From Symsagittifera roscoffensis (lineage: Eukaryota > Xenacoelomorpha > Acoela > Convolutidae): a stretch of DNA of 64,000 bases. Location: contig NC_087066.1 of NCBI RefSeq assembly GCF_963678635.1, forward strand, positions 31,935,301 to 31,999,300. Reading direction: 5' to 3'. The position numbers and the translations under genes are program-made. The first letter of the stretch is position 1. Each line of letters begins with the position of its first letter. The notes beneath the pieces are model-generated. The model did no database searches, was not told the origin of the DNA, and saw only the letters and a list, made by a program, of their open reading frames with translations. Below are positions 43,915 through 53,532 of the stretch, one piece after another.

Positions 43915-46875
43915 ATGGGTGACACGAACGAACTCATGGAATTCCTCTCAGCGAGTCTAGGAGCGACTCTAGACGAGATCTATCAGCGGCTGATCGATTG
44001 TGATTTCACACGAGAAGACCCGGGGTTGGCGATGTTTGTGGTCGCACTCCTCATTGCACTAGGACGAGAGGGTCGAGGGAATCGCCCTACAGAAGTCGTG
44101 TTGATGTTGGCCTTCGGTGAGTCCGGGACCGCCGAGAGAGGCCGAAACCGATTGATGAGATGGAGGCGTGGAGAAATGTCTGGCCACGACCTGGCTCGTG
44201 AGCCAGGACTAGGTGAGCAAAGGGACCACCGGCTAGGTGAGATGCCCTTACCCGTCCAACCTGCGCAGCCACTCATCGGAGCGAAGAGACAACGTGATGG
44301 GCCAGGCCCGTCACACCCGGTCGACTCTCCAACAGCTGCTCCTCCCCCGAAGAGAGTGAGAGTGAGCGAGATAGAGATCCAGACGTCGGAGACGATTGAG
44401 AAACTGGAGAAGAAGGAGAGAGATCAGAGCGAGCTGTGTGCCAAACTTCAGGAGTACAGGGCGATAGCTCGAGAGAGAGACGAATGGAAAAAGAAATTTG
44501 AAGATCTGCAGGTGGCCTACAAGGAGGATGAGATAAAGCACCTGAAGGAGCTGTATATGGCGAAGGTGAGCCAAGTGTCACCGGAAGTCCTAGCGAGCAT
44601 GAGATCCTCGGAGGGATCCAACGACACGCGCCCCAAGACAACAGCGCAGGAGCTATGCGCATCGAGAGGACCTGAGGTTCTGGATTTGCGTGCATCAAGG
44701 GGGCCCGAGGCTCCTCAGCAGACACGACCGTCTGCTTCGAGTCAAAGGTTCACGATACCAGACCCTTCTGACACCTATCTAGCTCCTCAATTCCAGGAAT
44801 CATTTAACCAAGTGGCCAGAGCCGCAATGGATGAGATCAACAGAGGCACTGAGCGGACACTGGTTAGGATCGTTCCTTCCCAACGTCGTGATCATTCATC
44901 AAATAGCTCGGAGCGAAGAACCCGCACGATAGCGTGTTCTGCGCCTGGTGGATTCTTTGAGAAGTCTCGCGTGGTAGACATCAGGAAGAATCTGATGGCA
45001 CGTCATCAGTTCACGCAAGTGCCAGCCGAGCATCCTCGAGCCTGTCTGAATGACATGAGCTGGAACCCCGCCACGAACGACCAGGTAATTCCCCCAGGGA
45101 GTCGCCATTTGATCATTGGAGACAGTTTGGTGAGAGATCTGAATGAGATCTTCGTCTATGGTCAGACTACCATTCTGTCCTTTGGAGGAGCCTCAGTGGC
45201 TCAGGTCATCAAAATGATGGAATTCCAGAGCGAGGATCATCTGGATACATTAATAATAATGCTGGTAACCAATGACGTCTCGAGAGCCCCCGTGACTCCG
45301 GAGAACAAGTGGGAACCTCTATTGGTGTGTCTCTTGAACGAATTGAAAGAAAAGTACAGACCCAAGCTCGTGATCTTGTGCACGATACCACCAAATCCTT
45401 TGGTGGGCACCATAGCTGCAGATTTCATGAATGGCAACGTGACGCGGTGGAATGAAATGACCCGCAGTCTGGTGAGGAACAACCCTGGCGAGTTGCGACT
45501 CCTGGATCTCGAAAATATGCTGCGCATGACTGACCACATCGCGCTCACTAAAGATGGAGTGCACTTCAATACCCAACGAGGGAGGCATTGGATTAATGAT
45601 GTGTTTCAGACGCAATTGAGGGAAGCGGAGCAAGAGTCGAGGGCGACCGGTTCTTTGGCTCGGACCAATTCGACCGGAGAGAGTAGAATAAGGGCAACCG
45701 TGCCCGAATCCCTCACCAACCGTCTAGGGCCCTTGGCAACGGAGACGGTTGGAGCCGCAACCATTGCTCCAAGTTCAAACGTGCGAGACAGGCTAGGGAC
45801 TGCTCCTCCTCCCAGGCCGCAATCGATTGGAAGCCGACTCGGCAGATCGGTGGAACAGAACAACAGGAATAACTCCCAGACCGCGTCTAGGAGGAACGAT
45901 CCGCCTGCCACGACAAATCCTGCTTCGACAGCAGGACCGTCTACAAGTACCGTGCCAGCGGAGGGAATCGAATCAGGCAGCAGGCTGCTTTGGAATAGAT
46001 CAGATCCTAGTCATTGGGGTCAGTATAAGACGGACATGTCGGCGAAGTTGAACATGAATACCTTGACGTGTCGGGAGGACGTGATGAGAATGACTGGCGG
46101 AGAAAGTCCTACAGTATCGCGACTTTATCGGATACCGGGCGTGGATTGGCTGCTAGCAGAGCAGGAGAAATTCAGCTCCTCGACCTCACTCCGACATGTA
46201 GACTTGAATGGATTACCTCATGACAATACCTTTGGACCTTTGAACACCCGGTCGCTCACCGATGTTCGAGATAGGACCCGGGAAAGGACACCACCTGCTC
46301 GCAAGGGCAAATTCCAGACAGAGAACAAGCCCAATAACAAGCATCACAAGATGTACAGGCAGTTTGCTAAACCACCCGGTCAGACGCCTGGCGAGTATTC
46401 AAGGGACTACCCCCGAACGACAACGGTGGTTGGAGACGATAAGAGATATGGGAAACTGAAGGCCCCAATAGGCGATGGCCTTTTTGCAGCTTATGATCCC
46501 TTGGATATGAAGGCTGCCAAGTATCTGATTGTGTCCGGCTCCGATTATCTCTACACGCCCCGTTCTCTATTCTGGCCCGATGTTATTTTCTTGACGGCAC
46601 CTAAATTGGACTGGGGACAAGCAATCGGCATGATGATAAGTGTGCGAAGGGTGGTCAGTATGGAGCCACAGGTAATAGTGGTTGCAGGCTCATATGATCA
46701 TTTGCAAAGCAGGGGCTTATTGTCACGTCTGACGGATGGGTCGATCCCGAGTAACGAGGTTATAGGGGAGGCGATAATGACACTGCTCTCGGCGATGGCC
46801 GAGGTAGAGGCAGCAGCAAGACAACGCTTCACCATGAATGTGGTCAAGGTGATCTTTGTATTGTCACCAGGCTAA
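43915..46875 (+). CDS. ORF with SGNH/GDSL-type hydrolase module(s) (element B)
   Basis: 986 codons; ATG in GAAATGG context. Residues about 155-215 form a coiled coil. An SGNH hydrolase module follows: block I HLIIGDSLVRDL (Ser404), block II FGGAS, block III IIMLVTNDV (Asn453; GTND in element A) and block V LTKDGVHF (Asp547, His550), so the Ser-Gly-Asn-His/Asp set is present. Such enzymes are esterases or lipases. A second half has YLIVSGSDYLY and VVVAGSYDHLQSR (residues ~925-929; GSNDH in A), resembling another SGNH block III. No signal peptide or membrane segment. TAA at 46873-46875 is TAT in A, so the frame originally continued into 46882-52782. Confidence 0.85.
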   Translation: MGDTNELMEFLSASLGATLDEIYQRLIDCDFTREDPGLAMFVVALLIALGREGRGNRPTEVVLMLAFGESGTAERGRNRLMRWRRGEMSGHDLAREPGLGEQRDHRLGEMPLPVQPAQPLIGAKRQRDGPGPSHPVDSPTAAPPPKRVRVSEIEIQTSETIEKLEKKERDQSELCAKLQEYRAIARERDEWKKKFEDLQVAYKEDEIKHLKELYMAKVSQVSPEVLASMRSSEGSNDTRPKTTAQELCASRGPEVLDLRASRGPEAPQQTRPSASSQRFTIPDPSDTYLAPQFQESFNQVARAAMDEINRGTERTLVRIVPSQRRDHSSNSSERRTRTIACSAPGGFFEKSRVVDIRKNLMARHQFTQVPAEHPRACLNDMSWNPATNDQVIPPGSRHLIIGDSLVRDLNEIFVYGQTTILSFGGASVAQVIKMMEFQSEDHLDTLIIMLVTNDVSRAPVTPENKWEPLLVCLLNELKEKYRPKLVILCTIPPNPLVGTIAADFMNGNVTRWNEMTRSLVRNNPGELRLLDLENMLRMTDHIALTKDGVHFNTQRGRHWINDVFQTQLREAEQESRATGSLARTNSTGESRIRATVPESLTNRLGPLATETVGAATIAPSSNVRDRLGTAPPPRPQSIGSRLGRSVEQNNRNNSQTASRRNDPPATTNPASTAGPSTSTVPAEGIESGSRLLWNRSDPSHWGQYKTDMSAKLNMNTLTCREDVMRMTGGESPTVSRLYRIPGVDWLLAEQEKFSSSTSLRHVDLNGLPHDNTFGPLNTRSLTDVRDRTRERTPPARKGKFQTENKPNNKHHKMYRQFAKPPGQTPGEYSRDYPRTTTVVGDDKRYGKLKAPIGDGLFAAYDPLDMKAAKYLIVSGSDYLYTPRSLFWPDVIFLTAPKLDWGQAIGMMISVRRVVSMEPQVIVVAGSYDHLQSRGLLSRLTDGSIPSNEVIGEAIMTLLSAMAEVEAAARQRFTMNVVKVIFVLSPG

Positions 46876-46881
46876 GCTGCG

Positions 46882-49800
46882 TTGCCAGAACCCCTTCAAT
46901 TTGTGTACACAATGGTCACAACGATAGCAGAGGGGATATTCAACGTGATAATTCCTGCCCCGAACAGAGTAGTAGACTCAGATAATTACTACCCATCCCG
47001 ATCTGAGCTTCCCGCTGTTTGGGCTGACATTTCCAATGCCATACAAGGGCTCAGAGATTGTAGCACAACTCGGTTGGTGCTAGATGAGATTCTGGGGTTG
47101 GAGCTGTCCAACTTCGCCAGATTACTGAAGTTAAGACCAGGGGTAGATGACGATCATCTGTTAGTACAACAGGTGGCTGATGATCTCTGGTTCAGACAGA
47201 TGGATCATGCAGAGAATGAGCAGGGAAGGACGATCAGAAAGAACATGACGTCAGCGGAGGAGGACCTCATGGCAATGGCTTTGCGTACGAAGCCGCACAA
47301 CAACGTATGGTTGTATTTGTCACCGAGGCTGTGCACCTTGGGTGAGGACGCGTTCGAGCATGCGCCGGCAATAATTAAAGAGATACACGTGTATCTAAAG
47401 AACCTATTTGATGCCCGGGAGTTCGCTGGAGGCAAGATGTTGAAACTGATGCAAGACGTAAACACGATGTCGCTGGACAAGTTCCAAGCTGACGTGCTGG
47501 CCACGAAGGCACAGTATGAACGATCAGACGCTATCTTGGGTGGAATGGGAGTGGGATGGACGCCATCTTTCCTATCGAAGTGCTATCCGAAGGCATCTAG
47601 GAACCTGATCGCGAGTTTCGTCAAGGACATCAGGAAGTTGTCGATTGGCCTGGTGCTAGCCTTATACGTGACATTTGGTCATGAAAACTTTGTGAAAGGA
47701 CCGGCAAACCTCTTTACCCAAGCGTTGGCAGATTTGAGATTGGATGGACTCCTGACTCTGATTGCCATGACCTACGGTCGACTGGGTGACTTGCTTGTGC
47801 TGTTGCGTTACCCTGAACAACTACAGGGACCCAGTCGTGAGTTCAATGCACAGTTGGAAACCGCCTCACTCAAGAAGATGAAAGACTGGAGGACTCTCCT
47901 GCTTCAATACCTCTTGCAACAGAACAGAAGCGTCACGGGAGAAGACAAGGTGGCGACGAACGCAGGCGAATGTAAGCAGTATTGTGGCATGCCCTTACTG
48001 ACGGACTTGGCTGTCATGATGCGGATTGATCCGTTGGCTCTGGTCCACGGGCTGAGGGAATTCGTCACAGTGGTGTATGGACCGGTGATGTCTTTTGCGT
48101 TCCCGGATGTGCAAGTTAAAGCGTACAGGAATTCGGTGTTGCACGTCAACCTGGTCTCAGTCGTGGATTGTTCCGTGCTGAATTGGGTAGAGCAGAGTGA
48201 ACTGAGAAGGCTGGCTAGCGACGATAGGCTGTTCGGAAGAATAGCAGAGCCAGGCTGGGTGTTGATGGACTTCAACAACCACTTCAAGTGCCGAATGGGC
48301 CGTGAGGATCTGTCCCACATCCAGTTTAACCCAAAACTTTGGAATTTGAGACCAGTGGTGAAAGATACAGGAGAGGCTGTGGGAGTACCTCAATTGCCAG
48401 GAGCCTACACCCACGCGAAAGAGAATCAGCAAACATGGCTTCCTGGGTCCAGGCCGCTGCCGGACCAATGCCCTCGATATCCACCGATAAGGAGGATGTT
48501 GTTGGGAGTCACATCTCCCATCTTTGCCCCTCGCATCGGAGCAGCTCGTGACGCAGAGAAGAGAATGCTGAAGTGGAGTGGAGGGATGGAGCCGCGCTTC
48601 ATCAGCTGGAACGCTGCCGCCGCGCACACGTTTGACTTCTCATTCCCTGATGCTTGGAGCAGGAAAAAGATCAAGGCACTACCCTCCAGGAGACCAGAGG
48701 TCTCGGCTGAAACGTGGAACGAAGTGTATTCTCCCACGGATGACTTATCGAGACTGAAGTGGTCAGTAGAAGCGAAAGTAGTGATGCTGGAGGTGGCAAG
48801 GGAGAGCAGAGGAGGCTCATATATAACGATAGAAGACCTGGCTCCACATGGCGAGGAGTTAGTAGAATTCCTGGTGGATGGTGAATTGTTTTATCACGCA
48901 GGAGACATGACCGTACCGGCTCGGCCGGATTCGGGCACAGACGCACGACAAGGACCCTCGGGACCCAAGCCGAAGCCTGATGCGGATGACGATGAATTGA
49001 TGGATCAGGACGATAATGATGACGAGACCGGAAGTAAGACTGAAAAACCGGGAGAGACCGATCTAGGAGCGTTGGAGAGGGACTTGCTAGAATACCGGTT
49101 CAGTGAAGACGACGATGGGGAAGTCGATGGGAGTTTATTGCTGATGGCACCATCGTCCTTCATGTCTCCTACAAAGGAGGCGTCGGCCGATCTATCTCCG
49201 ATGGACCCAATAAGCCAGGCTAGAGAGTGCCGAAGCAGGGATCCGCAGAGACTGCTTCATGAATCACCGAGGAGGGAGAAAATCGAAGAGTCGATGAAGA
49301 TATCATTCCTCAGTACGTTACCAGAAGAGGAATGGGAAAGATATCAAATGGAACTGGAAGGCAAGACAGGAGCAACCTGGAGCCGAGTGAACTTCATGGA
49401 AAAATTGTGGGACGTGATACAACGATATGGGACACAATCCGTAATGAAGGTGGGATTGAATCAACCCATCATGCGTGAGGTCCTGGAGAAAATAGTGAAC
49501 TCCATGGAGTCGGATGTTCTGACCGAGTCAGTTACAGAAGACAGTGCCGATGATCAGCAGGGCACAAAGAAGTTACTTGTTAGACGAGCCAAAAAAGGGC
49601 TGAAGAGACTGAAAGGAAAGACAGGGAGTCGAGTCGTGAACCAGAGGGTGGTGAAGTCAAAAGCCAAGACCGTGGTGACCTCTCTGATTAGTACGGGTCG
49701 GTCAGGCGAGAGCGGGCAAGGAGATGGTGCGACACCAGCCGGGGGAGAAAAAGAAAACCTGATACCCCCTATGCTCTTGGCGGGTCTGACCATAACCGCC

Positions 49801-52782
49801 ACAAGGTCGAAGAAGACGGCGCGAACCCTGGCAGACACCAAGCTAGAAATGGAAATCATCAGTCAATGTGGATCTGGAGGACTTGAAGATTATAGGCCCT
49901 CGCGAATCAACATGGCCAAGTTGAAACTGGAAGGACAACTCGACGTGGTCGAGTACAGTCGAATAACTGTGCCGGAATCGGTCCACATGGGAGATCCGGC
50001 AGGGGGTTATGTGGAGATGTTGAAAGCGAGGAACTCCGCGAGAGGGCACCTGATGGCTTGGAGCGAGAAGCGAGCCATGCAAGAATATCTGAAAGGGCTT
50101 ACGGAGAACTCTAACTTCAATCGAAAAGAGTATGGCACGGTAATGTCATCAGAAGCGAACGAAGTTGGATTGGAAAAACTGCTAGAGGTTTCTTGGAGGG
50201 CGGCCCTCCAGAAATACTTCGATGAGACGATGCATGCACCTGCGACGGTGGCAGCATACCTAGCTCATCCATGCACGAGAACTGATCTACAAGTACGACT
50301 GGGTTGGTGCTTGATGGGCATCAAGAAGGCGGAGTATGAAGCCAGTAATGATTCGAGATCACGAGAACAGGAGCTAGAATTGATGGAAGCTCTGCGAGCA
50401 TTGATCTCAAAAGACGATTCAGCGATAGCATGGGCTAAGCGAAAGGATGCCCTTTGCTTTGTCAGGTTCGTGGTGGATCGTATCCCCACTCCTGTTTTGG
50501 GAGAATGTATAAAGATCATTCGGCAAAAGGGAGTTGATTGTGAAAGGAACTTCCTTAGGGCACTCCTGGAACTATATCAGGACATGCCGTTGACTGGATC
50601 AAACAAGGAGTCGAATGACATGGAGAGCTATCGCAAGTTGGAAGAGGTGAGAAGATATTCCAACAAAGAATTGAAAGTGAGCCGGGAGTTGATTGAAGCG
50701 GTCAGAGGACAAAAAGAGTTTGCAACACTGGGGAAACTGAAGTCATTCCAATATGTGTCTGGCATACCGGGGATGGCGTATAATCCCTTCGTGAATGAAG
50801 AAGCCAGGGAAGCGTACTTCGACTATGAGCAAGTCATAGTACTCAATTTCTGGGTTGAACGTATTAAAGAAACTGGGATGCTGAAGGTGGAACAACCCAA
50901 GCTGGGAATTATTTTGGAAGAACGAGTGGTCGAACCCTCGGTTCCCGAGCTAAAGGGGCAAGTGAGTTTTGATTGTGGTTCTTGGGACGGTCCCTTGAAA
51001 ACCAGTCTAGTGACGATGTGGGAACTCATGAAGCCTTCTTGGTGCCCTCATCCTAATGCCGGTTTAATCTGGGACATGACGGCGGATATCACGTTAGACC
51101 TAGATGATGACGCGAGTTTACATGATCTGGCCATGATACACCATCTGCTGGCCATGAAGTCGACGAAGCGGAAGAGCAATCCATCCACCGAGCTGTCTGA
51201 GGAAAATCCATCGAGCAATTGGTTGAAGCAAGGCACATGCTTGGCTCAACATAGTGGGATGGAAGGGCATGTTTGCAACTTGGGACACTGCCTGATTACG
51301 CTGAGCGAGCAGTATCGACAACTGGCACGATTGTACGGAAGATTGAGCATGTCAGGTAAGAGTGCCATGGAGTTGGTTGCAGACTGCCATGGGGTGACGG
51401 TTGTAAACCTGATCACAGCCTTGGGATTTTGTAGCATGACGAGTTCGATAGAATCACTCGAGCGCCTGGAGCGTGCCCATGAGCTAGTGACGTCCCTCAG
51501 CGTGGAAATATTCCCTGGAGCATTACAGACAGAGCAGAAGATTGGAGGCTGGCGAGAAGCTCTAGAAAACGAAATGAATCTGAAGGATAGTGAAGCCTAT
51601 CACAGACCTTTTGGTTCAAAATATATGGTGGGTTCAAGCTCCGCGCCATATTGTAATAGCAAGTATCCTACGCACATGGTAGTGATGGATGCTAGGACGC
51701 AACAAGTGTTGGTTGACCAACTTTTCTCTGTGCCAAAGTGCGTGAGGTTGGCCAGAATGTCAGAAAGGTCATATGACTTGTTGGCAAAGATCTTTCGGGC
51801 AGTCCCGAAGAGATCCGAAGGCGAGTTGCAAGACGTTGTGGGTGAAGAGTTCATGAGACTGAACGAAGGTAACGTGAGTGAGTTTCAGAAACAGAAAGCG
51901 AGTGGAGCGTTACCCACTGAATTCCCCACCATAGAAGAGAAAGACGATTTACATAGAATTCTGATGGAAGTGGAACCGTTGCTGGGAGCCTCAGGGTATC
52001 GGACCCGAAGGAACATAGTGAGGACCCATGGGGAATATCCTTGCCACTGCTTGGCGCAGACGTTGTGGTACCCCAAACGCGGGAATCTGATCCTAGTATG
52101 GGACGTGGAGGAGTTGTACTCCACGGGGTTGCCCGATCAGAATCAACAAGTGTCAATCGTGGTGGTTAGCGCCATGCTAGCAGTTAGATGGTTGGAGGCT
52201 AACGCGGACACAAGTGAGCAGGAGACGGCCGTGCCGACTCCTGAACAGCTGAGCAACGTAAAAATGAGTCATGAATTGGATCTTTTCAGAACCACCTGCA
52301 AGGTTCTGAGGATACCTAAAGCCATTGAAAGAATCTGGTCAAGGCAAAGATTGATGCCTTGGTTCCGTGCAGTGATGACATCTTGGATGTATGAACGCGC
52401 GAAGCGTCACATGTCAAGGAACACGGAAGCCTATCAATCTTTCCAGCTAGATATAGGACCAGGAGCCTATAAACGAGCATTCCTGACGCACAGAAACGCG
52501 GTCACCACAGCGGTGAAGCGGGTAGCTGGAGCGCCTTGTGTTACTGAAGATGAGAAGAAAGAGGTCTTAAGAGCTGACCTAGAACGAAACGTGAGCCTAT
52601 GTCTTCACAACAGCTTTTGTAGGAACCGGGAGCAGAAGGTGAATGTGGACTTGCTACCTTGTTGCAAACCGAGGCTGTTGGAACAGGAGGGTTGGGGCAC
52701 GGCCCGCAACTCTCTGGACATGTTAGAGAAAGTCCTGGAAGACAGTGACGCTGAACATCAGGATGGAGAAAGGATGGAATGA
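46882..52782 (+). CDS. Very large ORF of unknown function, C-terminal part of the giant ORF (element B)
   Basis: 1966 codons in the same frame as the SGNH ORF, separated from it by one TAA. I do not recognise a domain. Visible traits: a helical N-terminal third; a proline-rich middle; a strongly acidic tract near residues 700-720 (DADDDELMDQDDNDD) followed by a Lys/Arg-rich segment near 895-920 (KKLLVRRAKKGLKRLKGK); cysteine/histidine clusters such as HVCNLGHCL and CHCL; an acidic C-terminus. No transmembrane segment, so not an envelope. A full-length open frame of 5.9 kb in a recent element, conserved in A apart from a deletion, implies it was under selection. Structural or RNA-binding roles are possible but unproven. 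Confidence 0.85.
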   Translation: MPEPLQFVYTMVTTIAEGIFNVIIPAPNRVVDSDNYYPSRSELPAVWADISNAIQGLRDCSTTRLVLDEILGLELSNFARLLKLRPGVDDDHLLVQQVADDLWFRQMDHAENEQGRTIRKNMTSAEEDLMAMALRTKPHNNVWLYLSPRLCTLGEDAFEHAPAIIKEIHVYLKNLFDAREFAGGKMLKLMQDVNTMSLDKFQADVLATKAQYERSDAILGGMGVGWTPSFLSKCYPKASRNLIASFVKDIRKLSIGLVLALYVTFGHENFVKGPANLFTQALADLRLDGLLTLIAMTYGRLGDLLVLLRYPEQLQGPSREFNAQLETASLKKMKDWRTLLLQYLLQQNRSVTGEDKVATNAGECKQYCGMPLLTDLAVMMRIDPLALVHGLREFVTVVYGPVMSFAFPDVQVKAYRNSVLHVNLVSVVDCSVLNWVEQSELRRLASDDRLFGRIAEPGWVLMDFNNHFKCRMGREDLSHIQFNPKLWNLRPVVKDTGEAVGVPQLPGAYTHAKENQQTWLPGSRPLPDQCPRYPPIRRMLLGVTSPIFAPRIGAARDAEKRMLKWSGGMEPRFISWNAAAAHTFDFSFPDAWSRKKIKALPSRRPEVSAETWNEVYSPTDDLSRLKWSVEAKVVMLEVARESRGGSYITIEDLAPHGEELVEFLVDGELFYHAGDMTVPARPDSGTDARQGPSGPKPKPDADDDELMDQDDNDDETGSKTEKPGETDLGALERDLLEYRFSEDDDGEVDGSLLLMAPSSFMSPTKEASADLSPMDPISQARECRSRDPQRLLHESPRREKIEESMKISFLSTLPEEEWERYQMELEGKTGATWSRVNFMEKLWDVIQRYGTQSVMKVGLNQPIMREVLEKIVNSMESDVLTESVTEDSADDQQGTKKLLVRRAKKGLKRLKGKTGSRVVNQRVVKSKAKTVVTSLISTGRSGESGQGDGATPAGGEKENLIPPMLLAGLTITATRSKKTARTLADTKLEMEIISQCGSGGLEDYRPSRINMAKLKLEGQLDVVEYSRITVPESVHMGDPAGGYVEMLKARNSARGHLMAWSEKRAMQEYLKGLTENSNFNRKEYGTVMSSEANEVGLEKLLEVSWRAALQKYFDETMHAPATVAAYLAHPCTRTDLQVRLGWCLMGIKKAEYEASNDSRSREQELELMEALRALISKDDSAIAWAKRKDALCFVRFVVDRIPTPVLGECIKIIRQKGVDCERNFLRALLELYQDMPLTGSNKESNDMESYRKLEEVRRYSNKELKVSRELIEAVRGQKEFATLGKLKSFQYVSGIPGMAYNPFVNEEAREAYFDYEQVIVLNFWVERIKETGMLKVEQPKLGIILEERVVEPSVPELKGQVSFDCGSWDGPLKTSLVTMWELMKPSWCPHPNAGLIWDMTADITLDLDDDASLHDLAMIHHLLAMKSTKRKSNPSTELSEENPSSNWLKQGTCLAQHSGMEGHVCNLGHCLITLSEQYRQLARLYGRLSMSGKSAMELVADCHGVTVVNLITALGFCSMTSSIESLERLERAHELVTSLSVEIFPGALQTEQKIGGWREALENEMNLKDSEAYHRPFGSKYMVGSSSAPYCNSKYPTHMVVMDARTQQVLVDQLFSVPKCVRLARMSERSYDLLAKIFRAVPKRSEGELQDVVGEEFMRLNEGNVSEFQKQKASGALPTEFPTIEEKDDLHRILMEVEPLLGASGYRTRRNIVRTHGEYPCHCLAQTLWYPKRGNLILVWDVEELYSTGLPDQNQQVSIVVVSAMLAVRWLEANADTSEQETAVPTPEQLSNVKMSHELDLFRTTCKVLRIPKAIERIWSRQRLMPWFRAVMTSWMYERAKRHMSRNTEAYQSFQLDIGPGAYKRAFLTHRNAVTTAVKRVAGAPCVTEDEKKEVLRADLERNVSLCLHNSFCRNREQKVNVDLLPCCKPRLLEQEGWGTARNSLDMLEKVLEDSDAEHQDGERME

Positions 52783-53532
52783 AGATGACCTAAGAAGAGA
52801 AGAGAAGGAGAAAAAACTTGATTGTCTTTGTGTGTAAAAACTTGAACAAATCAACCAAGTTTTGATTATTGAACTTGTTAAACTTTTTGTTTTGATCTAG
52901 TTTGGTCAGACCAAACTTTGAAAATTGTTGCAATTGTTAAAATTGTTGAAATTATTGATTTTAGTTACTATTATCTATGTATGTATATAAGGAACATAGG
53001 TGAGTATATTTACCTATTTATTCACGACTGAAGTTTTTAACCTGTGTAAAACACAAATTCACTGTGTGGCGACATGGTAAGTTTGAGTAAACTCGCTCTG
53101 GAAGGGTGGGTAACTCAAGAACTTTCCTAGCCACAGAGTTTCTTAGTTTTAATATTGAAAGGACCGCATAGATGACTGATTAACTTGGTGAGTGAAGTTA
53201 AGTTACTTTTAACGGGTGCGTGGCCATGCCACGTCCCACTTTTTAATCACAAAGAGCAAAAAGAAGTTTTATGGCAAGACGACGTAAGTAGTCAGAAAAG
53301 AAATTTTATCCAGGACACTCCTCATGGTGCAAAATTTGTGAAAATGTTGAAAGTCAGTGAGATGTAGTACGATGCCATTTGTGAACACGTAGTGAGTTGA
53401 GGTGGAGTAGATAAATTTCATTTTCTTATGCAATTTGTAAGATTGATTACAGAAAACTGGATAACTACTTGACGATAACCCGGTGTTATGAAATCAATAG
53501 GGACATTGATGGAGACTTGTCCGGGGAGTATG
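52783..53532 (+). promoter_or_regulatory. 3' UTR of element B with conserved palindrome and polypurine end
   Basis: Contains the perfect 19-bp palindrome AGTTTGGTCAGACCAAACT (52899-52917), present also in A, then several AATTGTT-type short repeats. The 3' LTR is preceded by GTCCGGGGAGTATG, whose GGGGAG is the likely polypurine primer region. The small frame 53185-53367 has no recognisable features. Confidence 0.6.

Noticed and set aside
46882-52782. Envelope protein for the large ORF
   Set aside because: No signal peptide, furin site, fusion peptide or transmembrane segment was seen, and it is fused in frame to a hydrolase module.
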